Source: Bimastos eiseni (Eukaryota > Annelida > Clitellata > Crassiclitellata > Lumbricidae). From it: a stretch of DNA of 64,000 bases. The stretch is taken from contig OY365806.1 in the NCBI GenBank assembly GCA_959347315.1, positions 39,523,903 through 39,587,902 of the forward strand, written 5' to 3'. Position numbers and translations under genes: made by a program. Shown piece by piece: positions 36,396 through 46,329 of the stretch (its first letter is position 1; the number at the start of each line of letters is the position of its first letter). The notes below the pieces were generated by a model, which was given only the letters and a program-made list of their open reading frames with translations, did not search any database and was not told where the DNA came from.

Positions 36396-36427
<32 letters not shown>

Positions 36428-36621
36428 TATGCGTATAGCATACGGACGACAATTCGAATGCATATACTCAGGGTGTGAATTGATATTCACGGTGAACGGA
36501 TAAATAAGCGAACCTCTAGAAGAACTGTAATAATTTGTCCAATAATGTGTGCACTTTAATCAATTATGATAATAACGAAGTTCAATGCTTAAAATGTAAA
36601 AAAAGAAGTGCCTGGACGCTA

Positions 36622-37132
36622 GGGGAGCAGTCCATAAAGGACGTAACGCAATTTTGGACGAATTTTGACCCCTCCCCCTTCGTTACACGTCGTCACAAAT
36701 GACACGACTCCCGTCAAATATGACGTCACGTCACAAGGCCTGACTCCCTCCCAAAATCAAACCAGATGTCCAGAATGTAATGCAAATTTTCTTACAAATA
36801 TCAAAAACTTTTATTGTAACTATAAAATATTTCAAATTATAATAGTAGAACGAAGAAAAATGGAGATATTAAGTAGCCTATAATGATTACAATCTTATGC
36901 ATTCCTCATGATGAAAGACTATCATAATCATAATTAGTGTTATTTAATTGAGGTTACAACTACTGTTAATTAAGTGGAACTGGTTTAAATGAGTGTAAGT
37001 TTTTAATAAAGTTACGTATTTTTATATGATGATGTGACGTCACATTTCGTCGAACCCTCTCCCTCTTGTCACACATCGTCACAAATGTGTGACCTCTAAC
37101 CATAGACGCGTGACGTCATTTATGGACGGCCC
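36622..37132. mobile_element. TIR DNA transposon (MITE), TA-flanked
   Basis: The left end is GGGGAGCAGTCCATAAAGGA, and the right end in reverse complement is GGGCCGTCCATAAATGACGTC. Both ends are bordered by TA (36620-36621 and 37133-37134). Subterminal CCCTC..TCGTCACAAAT blocks recur near both ends. The length is 511 bp with no transposase. The TA flanks would fit Tc1/mariner-like insertion, but other superfamilies are not excluded. Confidence 0.75.
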
Positions 37133-37139
37133 TAGTGTC

Positions 37140-38150
37140 AAAAAGTTAAGGACTAAAGATTGCAAAGGCTGAGCACCAACATATTAAGTCGACGACAAAT
37201 GGTTCGTGCACTGTGGTCCACTGTGTTCGTTAAAATAGAAGTTAGATTGGTGATATTAATGATGCTGGAATAGAAGTTGGATGGGTAAACGAAATTCTTC
37301 CAAAACAGATGCTATTTAGATGAACATGATACCTACTGAAATAAAAGTTGGATCATTGAAAAGAATATTTGCCCAAATAGAAGTTGAACTGACAAAAATG
37401 GTTCTTGCTGGACCAGAAGCCGGATTTGCAGACATTATGCTTATCAATCCAACTTCTACTTAACCAAATACAATGGGCGAAAAATAGAATTTTTTATCAT
37501 TCGTTAGGCTTTTTGTCCACCAACCTATTATTTAGTCGTCAATTATTTGTTGGTGAAATATTTATTGTAATTTAAGGCGTAGACCTACAGAGAATTGCTT
37601 TCCTTTGTGAAATTGACGATAAGGGGCCAGTGCCACCGGCCTCGTTTTTAAAGTTGTGGAAATAAAGATTGTAAACGCGCGAAGCGCGAAGTTTTTTTCT
37701 CTTCTTTTTCCTGTTGATAATAACGTACGCATATAGAGGAATTGCACTGTTGCATGGACTTTCATGAACGGCGTCCAGGTTCTGCTGGCCAAATAAGTGA
37801 CAGGACTGCGTCCAGCCTCGAAAATAAGTGCCTGGACGCCGTCCATGACCGTCCAGGCACACTCTAAGCCCTGCGTTAAGTTTAATGATTTATGAAGCGC
37901 ATATTTAACAATTATTAGTCATAATGTGTGTTTGAAATGTCCTCATTCGGCCTCAACACACACAGCAATTAAGACGCGCTCGCCATTGAGCAATTGCTGC
38001 ACCGACTAGCCTACAACTTGATCAAAATCGTTCCATGTAAATGATAGATTGACGCAATTCTTCGACGTCGTGCACTTTTGTCTTGTAAATTTTTTCTTGC
38101 ATCACTACCCAAATTTTATGGATAAACGAATTATAGAAAAGTTTTTCGCA
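37140..38150. other. Intergenic; repeated AATAGAAGTTGGAT motifs
   Basis: Between 37225 and 37470 the phrase 'aatagaagttggat' recurs in variants, perhaps a decayed tandem repeat. The same phrase appears inside 6830-6910. No gene is recognised. Confidence 0.4.
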
Positions 38151-38157
38151 TAAGGAT

Positions 38158-38402
38158 AGTGTGGCATGGTGGCCGATTGGTTAGAGCGGTTGGCCCATAA
38201 CACTGTGTGCGCTGAGCGAGCGGTTCGACTCTCGTCCGAGGCGTCATTTTATAGTGGTACCTTGGTACTTAAAGCAAGTCCTTAGCGCACAATTGCTTTG
38301 CATATTTTACAAGTGCAGTTGTGTCGTCGAGATGTGTGTGCGCTTTCGTGCAAGACTTGTCTTGTTAAAGTGCGTTATAAATGCCGAGCTGTATTGCATT
38401 GC
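38158..38402 (+). mobile_element. tRNA-headed SINE, copy 2
   Basis: It has the same architecture as 19456-19705: GTGGCATGGTGGCCGATTGG with box A (GGTTAGAGCGG), a box B-like GGTTCGACTC (38222-38231), a body with AGCAAGTCCTTAGCGCAC and GTGCAGTTGTGTCGTCG, and the 3' end GTGCGTTATAAATGCC GAGCTG. The tail is short. Its flanks show no clear duplication by eye. Confidence 0.86.
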
Positions 38403-38419
38403 AAAGACGAATTTGATCT

Positions 38420-40140
38420 AGTTCTATTGATGCAGCAAGGATACTGAATGAAGAGCGCATCTTGGCGAGTGTGTTGAAGCCAAAAGAGGACATTAATTTT
38501 TAGCACACAATATGACTAATAAATGAAATAATGCATGAGAAATAAATCTTTCCATTACACTGATTAGCGCTATTCGATATTATACTCGTGTTAAGACTGC
38601 TATATACATCTACGGCAATGCACACAATGCCCTTCCTTTCGTTCAATTATAGCGTTCAACTGTATATTTTATGTATATATATATCGGAATTTTTACTTGT
38701 CTGTCTGTTCTGTAACATGATAACTGTTGCAGATCTGGCGCCAAGGCTTATCGCTTATAAACAGCATCAGATTTCACAGCTATACGCGACTGTCTTTGCC
38801 AGAGAAGATATACCCTAGAGATGCGCCATTTAGCAGCCGGATTCGCTGTCAGGCCTGACGAAAGAAAGTCCGGGCCTCCAGGCAAAGAACAATTCTGGAC
38901 CCATAGGCTGGGAAATTCCAGGCCCCTACGCACGGCACTCACGGGCCTTTGTAGACATAAATGAGAGTGTACGATTGCAAAAATTATAAGTTCGGCAGTG
39001 TTCAGATGCTAGAAGCTTAGAGAATTTCAATCAATCAATCACCCAATATATCTATCTATCTAACTAACTATCTATTTATCAATCAATCAATCAGTCAGTC
39101 AACCGAGACAATCAACAAACCAACTAATAAATCGATCAATGAATCAATCAATCAATCGATCAATGTTAATTTAGTATAGCGCCCCTTCAAGATATTTGCA
39201 CAAAGGCGCCATTTGTAGTCAAGTATTAGTAAGCTGGAATGATGAAAGATTTATTGCATAAGAGGAAGCTGGATTGATTAAAATAATTAGCAGTTATTTT
39301 TATCTATCCTGTCAGTGATATTTTATTACCAAAAATAAGAATTAGGCCTAGACGTAAAATTATTTAAGTCCGTTACCGAGAAAAATGACGAAAATTATAA
39401 ATTATTTGGAGAGCGATAATAGACTGAGAACAGAAATCTGTTTTAAAAACGGAAATACGAATAGAAATAGGAACTATTTTCAGGATAGACATACACATTG
39501 CGCCATGATATTTTGTAGTGCGTTGTGTGTAGGCTGGCTACAAGCATCGTGCAATAAATGGATGGTGAGTGAACTACAATATGTGACTAATAATTAACAG
39601 TTCGCCAGATGGCGATGTAGTACGAGCTTCATTGCCCATAATGAAGCATGATAGCGACAGGTATGATTTTGCAACGCCTAAACATAGAAAATAATATTAG
39701 AACAAAAAAATTACAAAACGCTGCTCAAATCCATCAATAGACGAAAACATTTGCTGACAAACTGACATATCTTATTATATCGATATTGATCATATCTACA
39801 AAAATAAAGGATTGCTAAAGATTGATCAATGACGACACATGTAAAACAGTTGAATTTATGTGAAAAAATAATCGTAAGCAATCCTCCACCCAGAATTTGA
39901 ATTGTCAAATTTGAACGAGGGCTGTGTGAAATGAGTCTCATGCCTAGGTGTCCCGACCGAAATTTTTACGAACCTCAAACCGGTTTACAGGCTAAATTGT
40001 ATAGGGTGACTGTGGGTGGTTGTGATTGCACGAACTTTATCATTAGCTGTGTTTAGTTCAATCATCAGTTTAATGACATATCATGGGAACATTGGCAGCT
40101 GACGTCATATATAAAACATAGTAGAGACTTACATAGGAAA
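38420..40140. other. Intergenic; ATCA/ATCT simple repeats and a LINE tail
   Basis: (AATC)n, (ATCT)n and (TCAA)n tracts lie at 39028-39165. They are followed at 39170-39215 by an inverted LINE 3' end (GCGCCCCTTCAAGATAT on plus). No gene is recognised. Confidence 0.5.
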
Positions 40141-40149
40141 TTCCTAGAC

Positions 40150-40585
40150 AGAGAACTTCTGTCCAACTACTGTCCAATTTCAAATCTCCCTTATCCAAAC
40201 TCTCCTCAACCCAAATAAATCTGCATGCACCAAACACCACTCTACTGAAACACTCGCCTCACCTCACTATACAACAAACTTGTCAAGGCGATAGGCAGTC
40301 AACAAATCTCTTGCCAAAGTCTGTATCACTTAGCGCTAGACATTTCTGCCACCTTTGACACCATAGATCATACTGTTGTTATCAAATGCCTTTCCTTTGC
40401 ATTTGGAATCTATGGTACTGCCATATCCCGGATCAAGTCGTACCTTTCTTCACACTCTTTCACTGTCAATGCCTCTAGTCACTCATCTAGTTCGCACAGC
40501 CTCACCGGCGGTGTTCCTCAAGGTTCTGCTCTTGGTCCTCTGTTGTTCATTCTATGCACAATAGCCACATCAATTGTTCATTCAA
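40150..40585 (+). mobile_element. CR1/L2-like LINE RT fragment a
   Basis: The translation has NYCPISNLP (RT motif 'NYRPISNLP'), then LDISATFDTIDH (catalytic motif A) and GGVPQGSALGPLLFI (motif B). Frames change before 40360. It stops abruptly at about 40585, where a second LINE begins. Confidence 0.8.
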
Positions 40586-41500
40586 AACTAGGCTCTCTGA
40601 GATCTATGGGGCTATTGACAGGTCTCAGGTTTCTCTCTTGTCGCTGTTTGATGTCAGTGCCGCTTTCGATAACGTTGACCACGGTATCCTCCTTGGGCGT
40701 CGCGCTGCCTCGTATGGTCTCTCAGGCATCTTTCATGGTTGGCTCGATTCCTTCCTGCAGTACCGTTCCTTCTTTGTGTCTTTGGGTCCACCAGGTCTTC
40801 TTGGGTTTCCGCTCCTTTCGGCCTACCCCGAGGTTCGGTCCTAGGCCCTCTGCTGTATATAATTTATACTGCAGATTTAGGTCCTCTGCTGGCTGCCGAC
40901 CCTGTCCTGAGCCAGTCCTGTTCGGACGACCTCCAAGCCTATTTGCACTGCTCAGCCATGGCAGCTGCCACCGCAGTCCGCGCAATGAGCCAAGCCATGG
41001 AGACCTTGGAGGCCTGGATGTCTTCCAACCGCTTGCGCCTCAATCCATCCAAAACTCAGTTTATTTGGTTTGGCACTCGCCTTCAGCTAGCCAAAATTGA
41101 CATGGAAGCCCTCGCCCTATAGAGTTCCCTCTGTTTCGTTTCTCATCTTCTGTCATTGATATTTGTGTTACTCTAGACCAAGAACTCACCTTCACGTGGC
41201 ACATCCACTTGATCTCCAGAAATTGCTACTACCAGCAGCGCCAGCTTTAGACAATGTCCCGTTCCTTGTTCCCTGATGCTGCTGCAACGCTTGTTCGCTC
41301 ATTCGTGGTCTCCCGCCTTGATTACTGTAACTTCCTCTTTGGCGGACTACCTGCATGCCGGATTGGGTGCTTGGATCGGGTTTTGTGCATGGCGGCACGT
41401 CTCATCGGCCCTATACCGAGGTTCGGCCATGTTTCAGGATATATGCGGTACGTCCTTCATTGGCTCCCCTTCTCTTAGCGGATCTCATGCCGGGTCTCAT
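40586..41500 (+). mobile_element. LINE RT fragment b, inserted or fused in the same orientation
   Basis: It begins with LSEIYGAIDRSQVSLLSLFD and VSAAFDNVDHGILL (motif A). It continues with PRGSVLGPLLYIIYTADLG (motif B) and an altered active site, SDDLQAY (expected YADD). MSSNRLRLNPSKTQFIWFGT follows. Several frame changes and an in-frame TAG near 41121 make it inactive. It is related to, but not identical with, fragment c. Confidence 0.8.
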
Positions 41501-41529
41501 TGATGGTTAGGCGCTGTATCGAGGGATCA

Positions 41530-42631
41530 GTTTCCAGATACCTGCGGGAACTATGCTATTCCAGATCGTGCTCCTTGACGAGGTTTTCTCATCCGCCCGT
41601 CCACTCAGCTGCGGTGTCCCACAAGGCTCTATGCTGGGACCGCTCCTATTCCTGCTATACACCGCCGACGTTGGAGAGATTGCTGCGTCTCACGGGCTGT
41701 CAACGTACTTCTACGCCGATGACACGCAGCTTTACACGTCGGGGTCTCCTTCCGCGACGGCCCATCTGCGTCGTCGCATGGAACATGGCGTTGAGGTAAT
41801 CGAGGAATGGATGCGATCTAATCGACTGCGGCTCAACACAGATAAGACAGATTTTTTATGGTGCGCCAATAGACAATGTCAACATCTTGATACCAGCCCG
41901 CTGACCGTATGTGGGTCGTCGATTACGCCTTCGACCTTGGTGCGCGACCTTGGCGCCCTGCTGAAGTCAAATCTGTCCATGAGACTCCATGTCGCGTGTC
42001 GAGGGTTGGCTACTGCTTTCGTCAGCTACGTCTCACCAGGAGCTGCATAAGGTCCTTGCCTTTCGAGGCCGCAAGGGCAGCCGTTGCTGCCTTTGTCATC
42101 TCGCACGTGAATAGCGGCAATAGTCTTCTTGCCGGCGCGCCTGCGTGCCTCCTGGACTGCCTTCAGTCGATGTAGACGCTGCCACTCGTCTCGTTTGTAA
42201 AAGACGGAGATATGACAACGTTACTCCGCTCCTTCGTGACGCTCTGCACTGGCTTCCTGTTCCGCGCCGCATCGACCTCAAGCTATGCTTGCTCATCTAC
42301 AGATCGATTCATGGATTAGCCCCCGAATGCTTGAGCGGTTTCTGCTTCGGTACACACTCCTCCGCGTCCGAATTCAGATCCTCTGTGAATACCGATCTCC
42401 GTGTGCGGAGGATGAGGTCGCGTTTCGGATGAGGTCGCGTTTTGGCGACCGTGCTTTCTCGGTGTTCCATCTACCGCTAGATTGGCCGACTCAGTAAACT
42501 CCCTCAAAACTAACTTAACTGTGGTCCTGTTTTCCAAGGTCTACCCTCTCCGCTGACTTTCAGTTTAGGTTGTACGGCGCCCTTGTAATAGTTTGGGCTG
42601 CGGTTTACGGCGCCTTATAAATCCGCGCTGC

Positions 42632-42634
<3 letters not shown>
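41530..42634 (+). mobile_element. LINE RT fragment c with intact 3' end
   Basis: RT motif B (CGVPQGSMLGPLLFLLYTAD) and an intact active site YADDTQLY at about 41713-41736 are present. They are followed by WMRSNRLRLNTDKTDFLWC, then PLLRDALHWLPVPRRIDLK and SVNSLKTNLTVVLFSKVYPL, with the ORF2 stop at about 42556. The 3' UTR has two GGCGCC-containing boxes and ends CGCCTTATAAATCCGCGCTG before (TTA)n. Frame changes occur near 42030 and 42470. The 5' part is missing. It is the most complete LINE end in the window. Confidence 0.85.
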
Positions 42635-42682
<48 letters not shown>

Positions 42683-42689
42683 GATATCC

Positions 42690-42746
<57 letters not shown>
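42635..42746. repeat. (TTA)n tracts between two converging retroelements
   Basis: Two (TTA)n arrays are separated by tgatatcc. The left array is the tail of the plus-strand LINE (41530-42634). The right array would be the (TAA)n tail of the minus-strand element at 42784-44343. Confidence 0.9.
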
Positions 42747-42750
<4 letters not shown>

Positions 42751-42783
42751 GTTTCACATTATGCTGTTATCGCCCATGATGAG

Positions 42784-44343
42784 CTAATGGAGTGTTGGCA
42801 ATGTCCCGAAGAGGCAGACTGCGTTCCCACGCTGAAGAACAACTGAGATACGTTGGAACAGAAATGATGTCTCCATTGGATCGTGGGTTGCAGCACTCGT
42901 TCGACTACCCAACTCTGAGATGAACTGCAGTCCTTCACTGCTCCAAGCGCCGCCGGATTCCAAGGAGAGGGCTACGAAGTCGTGGGTGTTGGTCATGGTG
43001 GAATACTTGGCCCTCTTCGTCTTAGCTGCGCGTTCGGCTGCTTCGCCAGCTCTGATAGATGTGTCGACAAGATGTGGCTTGGCGTAGGTGTCGGGCACTG
43101 TCACATCCCATGCCAGACATCGACCACGTGTCCAAGGAATGAGCGTGACGCCGTCCGGTCGCTTTCCACCTTCTCTTAGCAAGCCGAGAGGTTCCTTTTG
43201 CGCTGGAATCTTCGCCCTGCCAAGAGCTCTCCAGATGACATCGTTCAACATGCTATGTCGTTGATGTTTTCCGCTGCCTCTTCTACAAATTAGTCCATGG
43301 AGCCCTTTTGCGTCGACGCTCTCTTGACATTGGTGACACAAATGTGGCTCGCAGAGCGTCGTTCCTAGCCTCAACCCGGCTGCCAGTCGTACATCCTCGT
43401 TTGAAAGGCGCAGGCCTAGGGCAGTCACAGGGGGCGCTAGCATCCAGTCTCCAGAATGAGGTGCTCGTGAGGCCAGCAGGCGAGCACGGTCGCATGGATT
43501 GTTATTGGAATCCAGCAGACTTTTCCATGCCTTGTCTGTGAATCGGGGGTCCCATTCTTTCTGGCGATGACTTGCTGCTCCTGTTGGTGGTTCTGCATCT
43601 GTCAGGGTCTTCCAAGCGTTGAGTGCTGAACTCGCAAGTTCATATGGTTCCTCAGCAGACTCTGTTGGTAGGATGCATGCCTGGAGTTCGCTTGTACTAG
43701 CAGCAGAAGCCAGAAAGGCAGAAAGTGCCAGCGTAGATGCACAACGAACTCCCAGACCACCATCTCTCACCGGCAAAGAAGCCTGGAGCCAGCGGTCATC
43801 GTCAAGGTCCACATTTAAAATGGTTGACAGTCCTTCTCTCAGCAGTTGATCAAACCGAGCCAAGCCCGGGCAATCAGCGCAGACGGCTGTGCGCAGACTG
43901 TACAAGAGCTTCGGTACACTTAGACTGTTTCTCAGCAGAACCAGAGCGTCTTGTGTATAAAGCAAGGACAATCTTCCGATTGCCCTCTCGAGGTCATTGG
44001 CCTTTGAATTAACGACCATGTTCACAGCTGGACCTGGAATCAGAGGTGCACCCAACAAGGTCATGTCCTCGAGGGCTATGCTCGTGAACTCTTGGAACGC
44101 AGCGTCATTGTTCGGCATCTGGGTGTTGTGACACGCGATTTCGCATTTGCTGCGGTTCAATAGCAATCCCAGATTCTTTGATTCCTGCTCGATTAATTGA
44201 ACGTCGTCGGCCACTGTTTCCTTGTTACCTCCCAATGTCAGGTCATCCAGATATCCGATACGCAAATCCGAACGAAGCTTCATCAGAATCGGTTGCAGCA
44301 CAAGACAGAATTCCAGAGGTCCCAAAGGATCGCCTTGCTGCGT
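42784..44343 (-). mobile_element. Retroelement RT plus R2-like nuclease motif (copy B)
   Basis: An open frame of about 518 codons on the minus strand, truncated at its 5' end inside the RT domain. It opens with QQGDPLGPLEF (RT motif B), then GYLDDLTLGG (active site YLDD), then a thumb/connection region with WLQASLPVRDGGLGVR. Near its last third is a Cys/His cluster (CHQCQESV...HGLIC) followed by RHSMLNDVIWRAL and KRPDGVTLIPW. Fifteen residues after the PD comes Asp (LAWDVTVPDT). Cys/His knuckle, RH, and RPD-x15-D resemble the restriction-like endonuclease of R2-type retrotransposons (inference). No ATG is at the start; it is a fragment, but the frame is unbroken, so insertion is probably recent. 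It ends FQRISVVLQRGNA..LH. Confidence 0.8.
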
Positions 44344-44349
44344 TATTAT

Positions 44350-45281
44350 TGTTATTATTATTTTTTTTTTGCCCTGAGGTACTTCATTTCCCCAGGGACT
44401 TAGAGATTGTTAATGTACAGATTTTATTGTCCGGAGGGTCAGGCCTCGTCTTCTGTGGTCAACGGAAAGGTGCCCATGAAAGCGACTAGGTTGTAGCGTT
44501 GGATACAAACAGACATGCGCTGAAAAAGAAAGGTCGTCTCACGTCTGTTGCCACTTATGAGAGAAATCCGGCTACCAATTTCGCTGATGAAATCCAATGC
44601 CGAGGGGTTGAAACGGCCCATTGTCTCAATAGCGAGCGGTTGGAAATCATAGGAGGCAGGTAGTCCACCGTATTTTAGAGTTTTGCGGTCTGCTGCCTGA
44701 ACCGACGCAGGTCCCTTCTCCCCAGTCTGGGTTATATACGAGGCAGCACAGGTATGAACAATTGTAGCATCCCATGCCAGGTACTTCCCCCTCGACCAAG
44801 GGATGAGCGTTGCCTCGTCGGGCCTCTTCCCATCAGATCTAAATAGGCCGACAGGTTCCTTGGTGCTCGGTATCTGAGCCCTGAGAAGAGACCACCAAAC
44901 GATGTCATTGATAACGTTGTGGCGCAAAGAGCGTCCCTGGGTCCTCCTACACACGAAGCCATGGTGGCCCTCCGGGCCCACCGCCTCTCCACAGTGGCAT
45001 CTGTGAGGGCCACAAAGTTCCAGGCCCAACCTCAGGCCTACCGCCACCCGGACCGCCTCGTTGTCAAGGACAAGGCCGCATGTAGCAATGGGCAGCGCGG
45101 TCAGCCAATCGGCTGAGTGGGGGCTGCTAGCTGCGTCTAACCTGGCTCCATTGACCAAGTCGCAGGCGTGTCGGCGGATCTTGGTTTTGTCGATATCAAT
45201 GAGTGGTCGATCCCAGATGCTTTGCTTGATTGGCATTGGATGTATCACCTCGGGCAAAGATCCACGGCGGGACTCCAACAG
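44350..45281 (-). mobile_element. Retroelement nuclease-motif end (copy C)
   Basis: A second minus-strand copy of the family. The open frame is 45281-44439. It starts directly after an (AAT)n tract and lacks all RT motifs. It contains WDRPLIDIDK, VGLRLGLELCGPHRCHC, RHNVINDIVWWSLL, KRPDEATLIPWSRGK and AWDATI, then FLFQRMSVCIQRYN and a stop. Its 3' UTR (about 44350-44438) ends CCTCAGGGC then A(10) and AAT/AAC triplets, which join directly to the truncated 5' end of copy B. The DNA therefore shows two related 3' fragments head to tail. Confidence 0.78.
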
Positions 45282-45299
45282 TTATTATTATTATTATTA
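45282..45299. repeat. (TTA)n at the 5' junction of copy C
   Basis: A short TTA array sits exactly at the truncation point of the minus-strand retroelement. Confidence 0.85.
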
Positions 45300-45339
45300 A
45301 GTGTCCAATGTCCAACGCCGAGGCTACCTCCGTTTTCCC

Positions 45340-45705
45340 TTACAGGTCGAGCTTCTTGTCCCTCGCTATAAAATTGTATCTATCAGTTACAACGCACTTT
45401 AAACCTCTCAATCCTCTTACATTCGTGAACTACTTACAGTCCAACCGCCAGGATCAACTCGCTCATCGTCATATCTTCCTATATCTTGACCTCCAGGTTC
45501 CAGCATTATCGTCTTTGCAATTCTGCAACCGTTCCTTTAATTAGTCTATGCTGCACCAGCTCTATGGAGCGGACTCACAAAAGATCTCGGTCAGTTTGCT
45601 CATTCGCACATTTCACCTCCAAATTTAACCACTCCTCTGCTGAGGCTAAATCTTACTAGTTCCCATCCAATTAGCTTAAATCATTTTTGGTCAACCATTA
45701 TGCCC
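45340..45705 (+). mobile_element. CR1/L2-like LINE, ORF2 C-terminal fragment
   Basis: The plus-strand translation resembles YKIVSISYNAL..SQSSYIRELLTVQPPGSTRSSSYL, then CNRSFNYAAPALW-like sequence and HSNLKSFLVNHYA-like sequence. This is the standard order at the end of CR1/L2 ORF2. It contains frame changes. Confidence 0.7.
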
Positions 45706-46195
45706 ACTTCTCTTTTATGCTTGCTCCAGATGAGTATATAGTAGATGCTTATTCCTTGAGACACAATATTGCCACTGTAGGTCCATCGCATCTCACTCTG
45801 CCCCAATATTTCAAGTTTTTATTCTTACATCACTCTCATCACATGCGCCAACTTCCCTGTATAACAATGTTCTTACATACCAGTATCAAATTTTTGCCTT
45901 GGCTTTGGTCGTTAAGATTTTAGACTTCTGAGTCTTGGCTTCCTTTGGGCTTTCACCACGACCCTTCACAGATGGGTCCATGACCCACTCATCTCCCGAC
46001 CGACCTGCCACGACAATGAGTTTGAGCTTTACATGTGTCTTTTCTATTGCAGGATGTGGTTTAACCTGGGAGGCCCACAAGCTTGCTTCAGAACTCTGCT
46101 TCTTTTTCCAGGCTTGGGACTGGCATTGTTGAACTGCAAGGCAGTGGAGCAGTTAGTTACCGGGGGGTAACATACCGGGGGGTAGCCTGAAGCTG
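45706..46195. other. Undetermined; short lysine-rich ORF on minus strand
   Basis: A 64-codon minus ORF (46080-45886) with KLKLIVVAGRSGDEW and a lysine-rich end has codon-like composition, but I cannot assign it. It could be a decayed transposase HTH or an exon. Confidence 0.25.
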
Positions 46196-46198
46196 ATT

Positions 46199-46286
46199 CA
46201 GATTACCCCTGGGGGTAATCTGAAATCGTAGAAGGTAACTTGAAATCGCCTTCAAGTTGGTAACTTGAAATCGATTTCAAGTTACC
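46199..46286. repeat. Two perfect palindromes in GGGGTAA-rich DNA
   Basis: 46199-46222 is a 24-bp sequence with arms CAGATTACCCC/GGGGTAATCTG. 46259-46286 is a 28-bp perfect palindrome with half-site GGTAACTTGAAATC. Further copies of TAACTTGAAATC lie at 46236 and of GGGGTAA on both sides (46150-46325). The function is unknown. Confidence 0.9.
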
Positions 46287-46329
46287 GGGGTGGGGATAAG
46301 GTGAATGGGGTAATTTGAAATCGCTACAC

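Noticed and set aside
45886..46080. Minus-strand lysine-rich ORF with KLKLIVVAGRSGDEW
   Set aside because: It vaguely recalls transposase HTH regions, but no clear motif follows and it is short; left unassigned.
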